This document shows positions 12,701 through 25,693 of a DNA stretch of 64,000 nucleotides, in pieces. The DNA is taken from NCBI GenBank assembly GCA_029945375.1, contig CM057060.1, forward strand, positions 2,728,001-2,792,000. The letters are read 5' to 3'. A model generated the notes under the pieces. It made no database searches and was not told the origin of the DNA. It saw only the letters and a program-made list of their open reading frames with translations. Position numbers and translations under genes: made by a program. Source of the stretch: Agaricus subrufescens (Eukaryota; Basidiomycota; Agaricomycetes; Agaricales; Agaricaceae). How positions within the stretch are numbered: position 1 is the first letter of the stretch; the number at the start of each line of letters is the position of its first letter.

Positions 12701-14744
12701 GGGCAGCGAAACGGGCAAGGCCGGTTTCTGTAGCATCCCCCAAAATGGCTCTCTGATCAAATGGAATATCTATCCTGTCGAACTTGATGCGGGAGTTGAG
12801 CGCGGAGATGTCTACCGACTCTTTCATTCCAGATGCCTCTATAGTAAAATTCATGACGCCCTGTTCATCGTTGTTCGACTAAGGTCCGATTGACATTCAT
12901 TGGTCAATTGTGATGATTTAATGAAAGAGAAGATAATATAGAATACCTGGAAAGCCGAGTACATCATCTTTCCACTCCATACATTAGTAACCTGATTTAC
13001 CAAACAGTCAACGAAACAGTTATTCGTTTACATTTCGACTCACTGTCATTTGGTTCCGTGTCAATGTTCCTGTTTTGTCGGTGGCAAGTAGAGTAAGCTA
13101 TATCAAGGTGGAGTTTCATTCTGTGCCAGATCGAAACACGGAGAATGACATACTGAACCTAAAGTTTCCACGCCTTGGAGGTCTTTGACAAGTACATTCT
13201 GGGCAGCCATGCGTTTTGCCGCGATAGAAAGGAGTAAGGTGACGACCGAAGGAAGTCCTTCGGGGACGAATGCCACAAGAATGGAGACAGCGAAAGTCAC
13301 TGTGGCCGCGATCTTACCCTTATAAACCGTGGTCAAGCCAACAGCAAAGAAGATCAGCGCGATAACCAGGGCAATGCAGGAGACCAAAATGACAAAGCGA
13401 CCACTGTGTATTGATGGTGTTAATATTCAAGTATACGATCCAGGCAGCAACGACCCACATTTCGATGGCGAGAGGACTCTTGTTTCCCGACTCTTTGCCT
13501 GTAAGACTAGCAATTTGACCTTTTCAAGCCCAATCAATACCTCCGTTCGAGCGAATACCATTAAACCTTACCGATAAATGTATGATCACCAGTCCGAACA
13601 ACCACTAGGACACGATAGTTTCAAAATACTTCTACGACACGCGCAGGACACTAACCTCCCCAAGCCTCGCCGTTGACGACAAGGGTCGAATTGAATGCCT
13701 GAAATAGTGAGATACGTTCAAATAATATGTAATATCATCTTACCAGATTTTCAGCCTCTGCAGGACGAAGTTGGGAGCCACTCGGCATGGGAAACCTCGA
13801 CTGAGGCTCAGATTCTCCCGTGAGACTGCTGTTATCAACCTTGAGTTCTGACGAGCTGAAGATGAGGAGATCCGCTGGAGTCTTGTCACCGGTCCTCTAG
13901 TAAACAAGTCAGTCATAGTTAGATTCATAGGTAGCTCCATTGGCATACCAACAACACGACATCGCCCTTTACGAGATCAGCGGCTGGCATACTCTTAATT
14001 GCGCCGTCCCTCACAACATGGCAACTCGGAGGGATCATAGCCAAGAAGGAGGCAAGAATAGCTTCTGACTTTTGAAGCTGGTAGAAGTCGATAAAGGCAT
14101 TGATGAAAGCCACACCAATGAGAATGGCTCCCAGGTATGTGTTTGCAAAGTTGGCCTAGAAGGGATGATGTTCACGGGACCGACAAGGTTGGCTTCGGCA
14201 CTTACCTTGAAATCAACGGCTAGTAAGATGTATTCTAAGATTCCGGCTATGATCAAAAGAATATTGAACATCGTTAGTAATCGTTCAATGAACTATATTT
14301 ACACGTTAGCAACCGTGACGGTTCAAGATGCGATATCAGTATCATACGTACCTTTCTTAGCGCGGACTTTCTCTTGGTTTGAGTGAGCACATTTGGCCCA
14401 TCCCGCTCAAGGCGCGCGTTAGCTTCCTCAGTGGCGAGTCCATACGACCTAGATGCGTCCTTCAAGTCGAGCGATGTGTCGAGAGCATCGGCTACTGCCG
14501 TGAGGGAGAGTTTGTGTTCTTGGATGTCGACATTTGTGGTTTCAGAGGAATCTTGTTTTGTTTGCTCAGAAGCGTTTAGATGGTGGTAGCCGGCGTCGGC
14601 AAGATCTCGCTCTTCTTGTGTAAGCGCCCTCATCATAGCTACTCCTTCCCTGACATTCGGTTTTTCTCTATCCGTCAGGGTGATACTGGGTAGAGCGAGA
14701 GCCATATCCTCCTCAATCTTGTCAGGAGAGTGGGAGGCAGTCAT
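9773..14744 (-). CDS. P-type ATPase of the Na+/K+-ATPase (type IIC-like) group
   Basis: Cation-pumping ATPase of about 1172 aa. Twenty-eight exons keep frame throughout: 14744-14352, 14292-14206, 14155-13949, 13896-13744, 13698-13656, 13604-13572, 13519-13459, 13403-13154, 13097-13044, 12991-12947, 12878-12644, 12591-12554, 12499-12350, 12296-12074, 12022-11840, 11785-11726, 11673-11637, 11583-11544, 11491-11419, 11360-11337, 11278-11227, 11179-11133, 11083-11030, 10975-10950, 10894-10828, 10774-10489, 10430-10354, 10293-9773. Motifs in order: LTGESEP actuator loop, VPEGLPS in membrane helix 4, phosphorylation site [22 protein letters not shown] and KGAPERIL in the nucleotide domain, [16 protein letters not shown] hinge, and DLGFDL in helix 6. 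FNSSNKW, DSPALKKAD and the [13 protein letters not shown] segment resemble animal Na,K-ATPase alpha more than the ENA (IID) pumps. The N-terminus of about 120 residues is longer than usual. ATG 14744 is the first in frame. Confidence 0.9.
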
Positions 14745-17279
14745 GATAGCGTGCAGCACTATAGAGCGAGGGATAAACAGAGGTTGGAGCGTTCACGGAA
14801 CGGAACGAAGCTCAAGGAAGACAAGGCAGGCCTTATATACCTCATATTTGAAATTTTCTGGTGATCACCATACGGTCACATTGAATGTTTCTTCGTTGGG
14901 GGTTTTCCGGGAAGACATGGTCACACTGGAAGCAACCCGTGAATTTCGTGTGGCACCTGTTCTGAGTCTGTCATGATTGATCCAGCACAGCAGTGGCGTA
15001 CTATCGACGGTCCCTCCACCGGCGAACGGGAGAGATCTAGGTGCCTCGAGCATCTTACTATTCTGAATGGCTTCCCTTGACTCTCGGCGGGACCAATGGC
15101 CGGGAACCTGGAGCGAGATCTAGGTAGATGATGTTATGTGGTCATCAAATTAAATCGACTCCAAGGGCGGCACTGAAGAGTAATTGAAGGATTTGGTATT
15201 CCCTTCAGTCAAGCTTCAGGTCTTTCACCCTTCACCGGCCCGTAGCATGTCGTTCCGTGTTTTGGGCATATTGACTTTCCGCAGATCGCCTTTGATGAAC
15301 TTTATCGGCCAATCGTACCGCGACGATACCCCACTCATCACGCATCACGAAAATGCTTGGGGACGGAGAATCTTTCTATCGGTCAGAATCGTCAATTGCC
15401 ATGGGTGTGCGAATGTGTCGTGAAGTCAAATGTCCCTTTTCGAAATAACATTCACCGACTGAGCTTCGCAGAGGCCTCGAGGCGAAAAATGTCGGGAAAG
15501 TAAGTGGACCTGATGGAGATATAAGAAAACTGGCTACTTGACAGTAGAATCAATTGAAGGAAGAAAGGGCTATTCATAGCTTATCAAATGACGGGAGATC
15601 TCGTCGATTGGTCGCTGAAGAGCCTTTACCGGGTTATGTATTCAAAAGAGCAGACTAACCTCACCACATCTCACCATACTGCCCTGAACCTTCTGATGTT
15701 TCTTTCTATCTTACCAAAGATATCCACTTGAGCGCTCGGTCGTCGTCGACCGCCGTACTACCACGTTTGTCTTGTGTGGGGCCGCTTCGGATATTGCCTC
15801 CGCAAGCGGATATGAACTTATGCATCAAGACTTCGAATTTGGGAGAACAATAGTCGACTGTACAACGCAACGCACCGAAACAAGTTATATTAGAACAAAG
15901 ACTATGAATCAATTGCGGTGGGGCTTCCATAGATATCATAGCTGGACGGCCTGAATGACGTTGTCAATCATGAGTCCACCTTGGTAAAACCTGTGTGCTG
16001 ATTTGAACGCATGACGACCATCCGCAGATTTTGTATTCTGGAAAGAAGTGTGGCAATCGGTTCTATGGAATTGTACCTTAATAAGGTGACAGTGCCGTAA
16101 ACTCTTGAGTTTGGATGTCAATGACCGATTGCGGGATTTAGAATCATGTATCCCGATTCGATCGAAACACTGCTGGTCGTAAGCCTGAGTCTACACTCAA
16201 CGTATTAGATCAGATGAGCCTTCAATATTGTAAAGTCGTCGGGTGAGGGAGCATCAACTAGTGATGATTCTGCATGAGGGGCAAGCCTAATAATACTATG
16301 ATGCGCGTATGACCAGAATGTCGTCACAGAAGAAATGGAAACCAAAACTGGAGACGGACGTATGGCACTATCAATACAATGACCAATCATGCAATGACAT
16401 CAGCGAGACTGGACACGCTAGACGACGGACGGTCTTTCGGTCCATCTTATGCTTCTTAATATGTCAACGACTCAATGATTGCCTACTAAATGGGCCTTCC
16501 GAATGCGAGTTGCCGAGGATCTGACATACGAGTAGCGGTGGCAAAAGTTTGAAGGGACTTCGTTCTGAGTATCTGAACTTGTTCGTCTAGCATGTCGGGT
16601 TTATTATCTAGAATGTAGGAGTAGTACTTAATTCCTAACAGAAAGACCTTCATGGTGGTCGGCGCATCGAAGATGGCTATATCTTGAAACCCAACCCGCG
16701 CATGCAGGCCAAATGGTTTTGTACTTCTTCCTTACATTTTTCGGGGGCCGTATCACCATATTTCAAGAAACAATCATCCCTAACAGATTTTGTCTGCGGA
16801 CATGCACAGCACCTGAAAGATGGATGAAGTGGCTTTGTTTGGGCTCAAGAGAAGGTGTGCCTACGGTTTGAGTCCATTCGGATTCAAGGGATTCTGTTTC
16901 GGGTCTGTAGGGTCATACGGCTTTGGCTTGTCGGCAGATCCTGACCACCACGAAGATATCTGCGACAAGTCAGTATATTATACTCTCCCAGGGATTTATT
17001 CTCACCTTTTCAAACATACTCAAGCCAAGCAGAACAGACAACAAACGTCGGACGAGGAAGCGGACAGGTCACAGAATGGATGACTTATGAAGCACGTGCC
17101 ATTTCCTTTCTCGGTGAAAACTTTATGATCGTACGGTCAATTGAGATGACAGCCTGCAGGCACTGAGATCGGCTACCCTCATACGCTTCATCCCTGTCCT
17201 TTTCTACCTACATGCTCTACTAATTGTTCTCAGTTCGACAAAAAATATTGCCTTTGCCTGGACTGCTTTACCTCAAAAT
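14745..17279. other. 2.5-kb divergent intergenic region
   Basis: This lies between the start codons of the ATPase (minus) and the ABC transporter (plus) and so should hold both promoters. ORFs inside are short and show no family motifs; the longest, at about 16820-17083, has phenylalanine-glycine repeats but no splice partners that extend it. I cannot support a gene here. Confidence 0.5.
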
Positions 17280-20200
17280 ATGCGAGCGTTGTGGATTTGG
17301 TTCACGCTAGGAGCCTTCTTCGGGACCACGACTTTCGGGCAAACATGCGAAAACTATGGGACCTCGGATGGCTTAGGCTGCTCGTGTCCTACCGGATTCG
17401 GAGGCTCATCCTGTTCGCAGCCTGCCTGTGGTGGAAATATATTTCAAGGAGCTCAGCGTCCATTAGTGTCAGTCTCCTCTGGGTTCGCCAACCTTACCGG
17501 TGCGGGCTGTTCATGCCAAAGTGGTTGGACTGGGACTGGCTGTAACGTATGCACCAGTTCCAACGATTGTCAGGCTGCTTTTTCTTCTTTGAATCAGACT
17601 GTGGACCCAACCTCGGCGTTGGGGGGGCAGTCATTGGGAGATGATCCACTAGTATGCAATACCGCTCCTCGGGTTTATGCTGCGGGCCAAATGAGTTGCC
17701 AGGTCAATGTACGTATCTAGCTCATTTTTTTAAACTATCAACTCATTCGGATGGCTCCAGAATCCCACCCTTCAGGCGATATACCCTCTAAAGTCGACTC
17801 TAAACATCATGCGAACTCGCCAACCCAGCCTCACGCCTGTGCCAAATGTAACCGCATTCGGAGAATCAGACTCAGGCTATGCTCAATTGTTCTATGACGG
17901 TGTAGAGCAGTTTTACTGTCATGCCAATTCATGTACTCAAGACGTCAGCGACTCTGACGGCAGTGCCAGCTGGCATTGTCATAATCTTCAATGCACGTGT
18001 CGCCCAAATACCACCTTTTGCGGCGGTGTGCCCGCCACCGACCTCACCGTACCAATCAATGGATTAGTCGGCGATCTCGATATTGAATGTGGAGCTGTCG
18101 ATGCCTCAACTAATTCTGCGTCTTGCACATTCAAACAACAGACCCTTCAACAGTTGTTTGGTCCTGATGGGCTCCCGCTTGACGGATGCACGTTTGGGGA
18201 ATGCGTGAGGCAGAGTGTGATTGATAACGGTGGAAATTTGACTGATAGCTCAAGTGACCAAAGTACGAACGGTTCGAGTCTCAGCGGCGGCGTGATCGCT
18301 GGCCTGGCTGTTGTTGGGGGATTGGTCCTCCTAGCTTTACTTGTGCTTCTGTGGGGTCTTTGGTTGCAGAGGAAAGCAAGAGTTTCGGGCCTGAAGGATT
18401 TGGATAGACGCAGGGTTACGCTGGAATGGGTAAACCTCACTTATATCGTACCTGGATCATACGATCGCACATTGTGGGGTTTCAGAAATAAAGGTGGACC
18501 TGGTGAGAAAACACTCCTCAATACACTCACTGGTCGCGTGGAGCCTGGGCAAATGATGGCTATTCTTGGGCCAAGTGGCAAGTATTACTTGACATGTTAC
18601 GCTATATGTGTGCTGATTGTGATGGAAATACTTTTAGGTGCTGGAAAGACGACTTTAGTTGAAATTCTTGCAAGGAAGAACAAATCTGGGGTAATCTCCG
18701 GTCAAGTGTTGACTTCGCCAAGCTATGATCTCCAAGGACCTCCTCGGATTGGCTTCGTCCCTCAGCAAGATATTTTACCTCCGATGCTAACGGTGTTTGA
18801 AGCACTTCTTTTCGCTGCCCGTTTGCGATTACCCGAAAGTATATCCGATACGGAGAAGCAGGAGCGTGTGATGGTATTATTAGAACGGCTTGGGATCGAA
18901 AGCATCAGAAACACACGCATCGGGGATAATTCTGGGAGAACATCTCGGGGGATAAGCGGAGGAGAGATGAGGAGAGTCAGTATTGGATTGGAACTCATTG
19001 CTTGCCCCGATATTTTGATCCTTGATGAACCCACCTCTGGTCAGTGTTCGTCTGTGCCTTTTAGATTGTTACTGACTCTTACTCTCTAGGACTTGATTCC
19101 GTCTCCGCCTCCCGTGTGGCAAAGGTTCTTCATGAAATTGCCCACGATCCGGTAAACCCTATACCAGTCATCGCCTCCATCCATCAGCCCAGGTAAGTAC
19201 GACTGTTTGTTCATGCTCGGTAGACTGACCATAACCAACTTTCAGCTCCCAACTATACCAGCAATTCGACACGATCTTGGTTCTCTCTCAAGGACATACC
19301 CTATACTCTGGTGCTGGTGCGATGGCGCCTATTGAGCATTTCAATAAGACAAATATAGCGCCTCCCTACCTGCAGGGTTACAACGTCGCGGATTACCTTT
19401 TAGAGGTTGCTAGTGATCCGCCAGTTGCTCTCTTTGACTTATCGTCACACAGACAACCTTCTCGTGGAAGTGGGTCAAATTGTGAAGTATCTGACAAGAA
19501 GCACAGTTCGTTGGACCGCGAGGGCGAGAAGAAGGGGGCCTCTGAAGGCCTGATCTTGTCGAACGGTCAAGATACTACTTCGCATCGGATGGGCCGGAGG
19601 GCGAGGAGTATGTATGCTACGACTTTCTTGACGCAACTCCAGCACCTATCAGGCAGGGAATGGAAGATACTGCGAAGGTACTCTCGATCCATTCTCCCTG
19701 CAAGTGCCTGTCTGATGTGTTGAATCAGAGACAAGTCATTGTTCATCACTCATACAGCTGTGGCGAGTGTCCTTGGAGTTTTTTGCGGTGCGTATACAGG
19801 TTCAATCACGGAAATACAGTTACGATTCTAAGCTCCTTATAGGTGGATTGTACTACAAGACGGATACCTCTATTGCCGGGTTTCAGTCACGGGTTGGATG
19901 TCTGTTTTTCTTGGTAAGTCGAAATCTTTATTTGTCGTGAAGGTCATAAGCTTGACCGAGCTCTAGGGTGCCCTTCTCGCATTCTCTTCTCTCAGCGCCC
20001 TCTACAATATCGTGGAGATTCGACCTCTCTTTCTTCGTGAGCGCTCCAGCGCTTATTATAGTCCGACATCGTGGCTTCTCTCCCGTTTCTTGTTTGATAT
20101 GATACCACTTCGATTGATACCAACTATAATTGTTTCCTCTGTGTAAGGCCCATCAAAGTTCTCTCTAAAATAGTTTTGAACTAACGAAATGACAGCACTT

Positions 20201-20788
20201 ATTGGATGGCGGGACTGGCACCGCATGCCGCAAATTTCTTCAAATTTCTCTTTGTCTTGGTTCTTTACAGTATGGCTATGACGCTCTTTGTAAGTCATCT
20301 CAAGTTGAAGTGCGAACCTTTCACTGAACTCAATCCTAAAATAGAATTTCTTGCTTGGTACATTATTTGAGAATGGAGGGATCGCCATCCTACTTTCAGC
20401 TCTGTCTGCGCTATACCAAATGACATTCGCAGGTTTCTTTGTACACCTCAACTCTATACCGCCTGTTCTACGGTGGCTACAGTGGTTGTGCCCGTTGAAA
20501 TATAACCTCGAGGCGCTTTCTGTCAACGAAGTTGGTTCTGGTCTGCTGATTCAAGACAAGCTACAGGGCGTGCCTGTGAATGTTTCTGCGAGTTTGATAA
20601 TGAATCTGGTATGTTTGCTCGTTTTTCGTGTAATTTTCTTGAGTTGTCGTATTGATGGAATTTCATAGCTCTTTGGTTTTGGTTCGAACAACTACTATCG
20701 CGATATACTTGTTCTCTTTGCTTTCATTGCTGGATTTGGTGTTGGTGTTATTGCTGTCGTATGGTTTAAAGTCCGAGAAAGGCGTTAG
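17280..20788 (+). CDS. ABCG transporter with EGF-like repeats, ADP1-like
   Basis: Half-size ABC transporter of about 988 aa resembling yeast Adp1 (YCR011C), which also carries an extracellular EGF-like region. Exons: 17280-17708, 17761-18577, 18638-19039, 19090-19192, 19246-19677, 19729-19787, 19843-19913, 19967-20142, 20196-20289, 20345-20608, 20669-20788. Order of parts: signal peptide (residues 1-20), cysteine-rich EGF-like modules (about 23-110, with GCSCPTGFGGSSC and GCSCQSGWTGTGC), a second cysteine-rich part, a membrane anchor near 316-340, then the ATPase domain with Walker A GPSGAGKTT, Q-loop QQD, signature GISGGEMRRVSIG and Walker B ILILDEPTSGLDS. The C-terminal half has about six membrane segments. 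The Walker A codons are split by a 60-nt intron with a GC donor (18578-18637). Substrate unknown. The next gene on the same strand starts 138 bp downstream. Confidence 0.9.
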
Positions 20789-20926
20789 ACATTTCTGTAG
20801 TTACTTGTACTGTACATATATATATTGCGTATCTCTTGCTCAGGTGATCCAAACAAAGCCACACACTATGACCGCAGACATGAGCCGCGACGCTAACGAC
20901 CTCAGTGCTCCACGTTGCCTTTCACT

Positions 20927-23606
20927 ATGCTGCTCTCATCGACGCGCTGTAAAATACTCTCGTGTTTGTGTGTTCTATCGACTCTGGCCGTGCCCACAAC
21001 TGCTATATGGCCATTTCCTAAAAAGCGGTTTCGGGGGACGGCCCTGGTGGAAGCTGGAACTCTCGGTTTAGCCGGAGATCAGAGAATAGTTGCGTTTGGC
21101 GATTTCAGTGGAGACCAATTGTAAGTTTCTCATGAAAGGTTAGATGTTATTCAACAGACTGTTGTTGGTTTATAGTTTGGATGTTTTATCGCTTGATTCT
21201 GACCAACAAACGCTGTCTGTCTATAACTGGAATCATGGTTCGTGCTTCGACCATACACTTGAGTTCTTTGGCTCATGCTTTCGGCTGCAGATAATTTTGC
21301 ATTCCAGCAAGGCGCACAGATCAAACATTCTTCTAAAGTGTTGAATGTCGTCCCTGGAGACTTTACACACTCTGGGAAGCTCGATTTGCTCGTCATGGGT
21401 CAAGGGAAAAAATCGAGAGAGATGGACATGTATCTCTATCAATCAATACCGAACAAAGGTTTTGGTGAGTGTCGTGTCACGCGTATTCTACAATGACTTT
21501 GTTAAATTTGACTCTTCAAAGACACAGCGAACCCAATACATGTTCAAACATCGACATCATCACAACCTATACCCTTAGATGTTAATGGAGACCTCAAAAT
21601 CGATCTCTTAGGCCTGACACCTGATGGAGGAAGTCGGCTTCAGGTTTGGAGAAATGTTTGGGATTCGTCAAAGACGGATTCATCACTTTTTGACGTGTGA
21701 GCACTTCTCTTCGGTTTCCTGGTAGTATCATTCATGAATATCTCGTAGGCAATCATCGTACTTCAATACTTCTTTGTGTCAAATCGCGAACCCTCATAGT
21801 AATGCTGTCGTAGACCTCAATGGTGATTGCTTGGCAGGTGTGTGTCACTTATACAAGGGATAAAGTATCCTAGCTAAAACCAATCGACGACTTAGATGTC
21901 TTCCTGGTTTGCGATGACGGCCGTGGACAAAAATCTTATCAAATCTGGCTCAATAAGAAGTCTGAGGGATTTGTACTAGCAACGCAGGGCAGTCTACCAT
22001 CTGGTACACAAAGTATCTCTTTTGGCGATATAGGTAAGTTCAGACATCAACCTGCTCTAATAGATCGTTACCTGACGGCTACATAGACAGGGATGGGACG
22101 ATGGATATGATATTCACAACATGTAAAGGAGTATCCTCGCGCGGAATTGGTTCAGATTGTTACATCAACGTTGCATATAATCAACAACTTCCTCTATGTT
22201 CCTTCTCTACCGACTCTGGTATCAAGAATGGTGTACGGGTGTGCAGACCTCCGAATGATCTCTGTACTGCCGATGACAACTTCAAATTCAATCTCTCAGA
22301 TAGCCCTGACAATGATGTTGGTCCCAATCTACGATACCCTATTCATATACTCATACGATCACACAGGCTTTCGTTCGCTTTCCAGTCTCATCTCTGTTCC
22401 CAAACGATCAGAAAAAATCTCTTGTGGTTCAGGATACAAGCTTTGATCCACCCATTCCACTTTCGTTGCGCTTGGGCGATGCGAATCTGGATGGGTTTCC
22501 TGACGCCTTAGCTATCTTTGCCTCAGGCAACGACCGAACACCGTATCTCATATATTCTAGACCCTGTGCACGTGGGGTTGTAGGGTGTAACAGTAAAGGC
22601 AAAGGGAGAAGAGGATGGGTCGTCGTTACTGATTCTGGGATAAAGCCCTTGGTAAACGTGAAAGATGCAAGGGGCGTCACCTTTTTGGACATGGATGAAG
22701 ATGTGAGTAATCTAACACTGTGTTTATGCGACCACAAGTAAGCTCGATTAACGCTAAATATAGGGTACACTCGACATTTTGGTGCAGCGCACTGGATCAC
22801 AGGATGGGAGCAACATTTTGTTCATTCAGAACAACTATTACTATGACGCATTTTTCCTTAAGGCTATTGGTACGTTTTCCATTGATTGGGTTTGTTTGCA
22901 CATACATATGACGGATATATTGTAGTGCTTAACGGTGCCTGTGATAATGGATGGTGCTATACTAATGGATCAGAACGCTACCATGTAGGCGTCATCATCG
23001 ATTGACTGCCTGACCTATGTTAATAACTCCATCGCAGCCGTTCGGTGTTAGTTATTCAGGTGCCACGTATAAGTATACCGTATTCGATACGTTGGGACAT
23101 CGTTCTGCAGCTCAAGGTTAGTTGTTCCCACTACTTGTCTCGGCCGCTCACACGAAGTTAAACCATCATCAGTCGGCCAACTCCCTCAAACATCTTACCA
23201 CGCGTTGCAAACACCTTATTCATTCTTCGGCTTGGGCCGAACAAATAATTACATCGAGAATTTGTTCGTCGGTACAACGCTACATGCACCGGAACATTAT
23301 ATTGACATGGAAGGTGTCATTCCAAACTCTCGGGTTGTCATCCGGCCTCCCACGGAAGAAGGTGGAGCATGGAAACGTGAATTGTTTTTGAGGCCTGGTG
23401 ATTGGATACCTTGGGTTACTGTTACCTGTGTTATTGGGATGGTTGTTTTGGCGATTATTGTGTTTGTTCTGCATTTGAATGAGAAGGTCAGTTGTTAATT
23501 CTTCTTCACAATCAATGATATACTAATGAGAGATGTTGTATTGCAGAGAGAGGATGAGCTAGAGCGGAGGCGCGTGTCGCATCATATCAATTTCGATGCT
23601 CTGTAA
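20927..23606 (+). CDS. TIP/ITFG1-like FG-GAP repeat membrane protein
   Basis: Type I membrane protein of about 671 aa related to T-cell immunomodulatory protein (TIP, ITFG1). Exons: 20927-21120, 21176-21237, 21291-21464, 21522-21696, 21749-21837, 21896-22033, 22087-22316, 22367-22702, 22764-22869, 22926-22984, 23038-23116, 23173-23486, 23547-23606. It starts with a signal peptide (LSCLCVLSTLAVPTTA) and then shows several FG-GAP or calcium-loop-like motifs: FGDFSGDQ, LDVNGDLKID, VDLNGDC, FGDIDRDGTMD, LGDANLDGFPD and LDMDEDGTLDIL. Near residue 590 comes the family's conserved FFGLGRTNNYIENLF, then a single transmembrane helix (WVTVTCVIGMVVLAIIVFVL) and a short basic tail. The role in fungi is not established. 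The stop is convergent with the senescence-domain gene, 188 bp away. Confidence 0.88.
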
Positions 23607-23794
23607 TGGGGTGTTCTCTGGTGTTGCGTTCTATTCTATACTTATTTGTTCATCTTGTACTATAACAATTTTCATCTCAATTTCGTCAGACTGTCTTTGC
23701 TATATGTACGATAATGTCCTATACAAATACTTAGAACAAACGGCTTCGGTCTGTCCTAAGAGTGAGAGTACGAGTGATATACATACATAATAAA

Positions 23795-25530
23795 TTACTT
23801 TCCGGGTACAGGTGGTACAGGTCTCTTATTCGACTGATCACTTCGGAACCTGCCACTAACTAATCCTTTGCCAGCTTTCCTCAATAAGGCCCTTCTACCA
23901 ATACCCTTCATATCGACATAAACTAGACCCACATTTCGGGCAGTACCAGCCATCAACAAAGAACTTTCTGCAGCTTCAGGACCATATTTGTGATGCATGA
24001 CTCTACCGAGGTTGGTAGTGCCGTTGTCCAGGAGTCTACGAGTAGAATGGTCGATGGTGGAAAGGATGAGATCGGCGGATATAAGAATACGATTTTTGGT
24101 TGTTAATTTTGGTTGGGGTGGAACCGGGTTGATCTGAGGCGATGAGGGTTGTGACGGGTATTGTTGGGGAGATAAAGATGGAGACAGATGAACATTGCGT
24201 AGAGGAAGAGATGGAGGTTGAGGTGAAGGTGGACGACTGCGTGAAGGTAGAGCCGGTCGAAATAAAGGCGAATTTGAATTTGAATTGGATGGAGAACGAG
24301 GAGGTAAAGGGGGTTTGGAATCAGGATTCCATTCTCCAGGCTGTAGACTAGGGCTGTACCCAGGAGCTGCTTTACCTGCAACACGAGGAGTGTATGGGAC
24401 AGGAATTGGAGAATTGGAGGGTATTGGAGGGCTTGAAAGACCCAAGTCTCTCTTGTTTTCTTTCGGCCTGGCGCCCATAGCACGACGAATCATGTTATCT
24501 ATGGTTTTGACGGTGTTTGCACTGACTTTGACGGCTTGGCCGGAAACAGTGTGTACGCTGCGAAGACCTCGCCTTGTACGTTCGGAGGTGAAGAAGACGA
24601 GTGCTCGAGGAGGAAGGGGTGGCGGCGTCGGGCTAGGTGCTCTGGAACTTGGTGAAGCCGAAGCTTGACTATTAGTGGCCAAATTAGCAGAATGGTGCTG
24701 AGATGGTGCTGATTTTGAGATATAATAGTTGGAAGCCGTGGTAACCGTAGTGACGAGGAGATTGGTGGTGAGGGAGATAGCATGGCTATTGATCCAATTA
24801 GCACTATTGAGACTATGAAGCTTATGAGCACACACCTAACAATCGTTGCAGACTTTGTAATCCAATCCTGTTGATCTGGTGGCACAATGCGCGCAAACGC
24901 CTCCATAGCGTCCACATCAGATTCACGAAGACCAGCTTCATCGGGTACATCGATGACAACTGGATCCTTCTCGTGACCACGCTCGTACATCACTGGATCT
25001 TCTTGAATCCTGAACCGGTCCTCAACATGACCGACAACTTCTCCGGTTTCCTCATTAATCATGACCAGTTGACCGCGAAGATCCGTGATATCGCTAGCCT
25101 TCTTCGGTGGCGGTGGCGTCTCCTTTGTAGTAGCATAAGCTTGCGATTGTGGCGCGCGAAAGTCGAGAGCGTATTGTTCTAGGAGACTTTCAAAGGTGTC
25201 CAAGTCGTCCAGGAGAGGATCACTTTTAGGATGTCCAGAGACAGTGGCAATGGATAAGATTAGTTCAGTGGGATCGCCTGGAGTACCGTTGAAAGTGTAA
25301 ACACGAGCAACGGGGGTATCCGACCGCTGGATGACTCTTGCGGGGTCAATGGGTATCTCAGACGCATTCAACTTGAGCACGAGGTAAACCTCGCGATCGT
25401 TTGAATCTGAAGCATTTGAAACAGGTATAGTGACACATTCCAGGCCGAGAGTACCAGACTCAGCGAAGTCTTGGGACACAAGAGAGCAGTTGGGGAGAGT
25501 GAGGAGAAGAAAGGCCTCTGGAACTTGCAT
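23795..25530 (-). CDS. Senescence/spartin-associated domain protein
   Basis: Two exons, 25530-24836 and 24785-23795, give about 561 aa. The 50-nt intron has a GTGTGT donor and a TGCTAAT branch-like site. The N-terminal about 230 residues are acidic and mixed. The C-terminal half carries the senescence-domain pattern: KSATIVSHAISLTTNLL, then TRRGLRSVHTVSGQAVKVSA, and after a proline/serine-rich insert of about 130 residues, TTKNRILISADLILSTIDHS and the final GRVMHHKYGPEAAESSLLMA segment. In animals (spartin) and plants this domain is linked to lipid droplets and endosomes; that role here is inference. A TTG 51 bp upstream is in frame, but ATG 25530 is the first proper start. Located just downstream of the multi-pass membrane protein gene on the same strand. 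Confidence 0.75.
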
Positions 25531-25693
25531 GGGAGGAATACGGAGAAGACAAAGAAGTGAGTTTGGTGTATTTATGTCCAATATTTATCGCTGCGTACTA
25601 CACTGCCTCCACGTGCGAGTGACATCACGGCCTCTAATCTACTGCGTCTTGGTCTTCGCAGCTGTGTGCAGTATCCCATTAGTCTAGTGTCAT

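Noticed and set aside
16820..17083. Phenylalanine-glycine rich ORF of 87 codons
   Set aside because: Short, with no exon partners, and it lies in the promoter region of the ABC transporter.
24804..24835. A 32-nt intron in the senescence-domain gene
   Set aside because: A later acceptor gives a more normal 50-nt intron with a branch-like TGCTAAT and the same frame.
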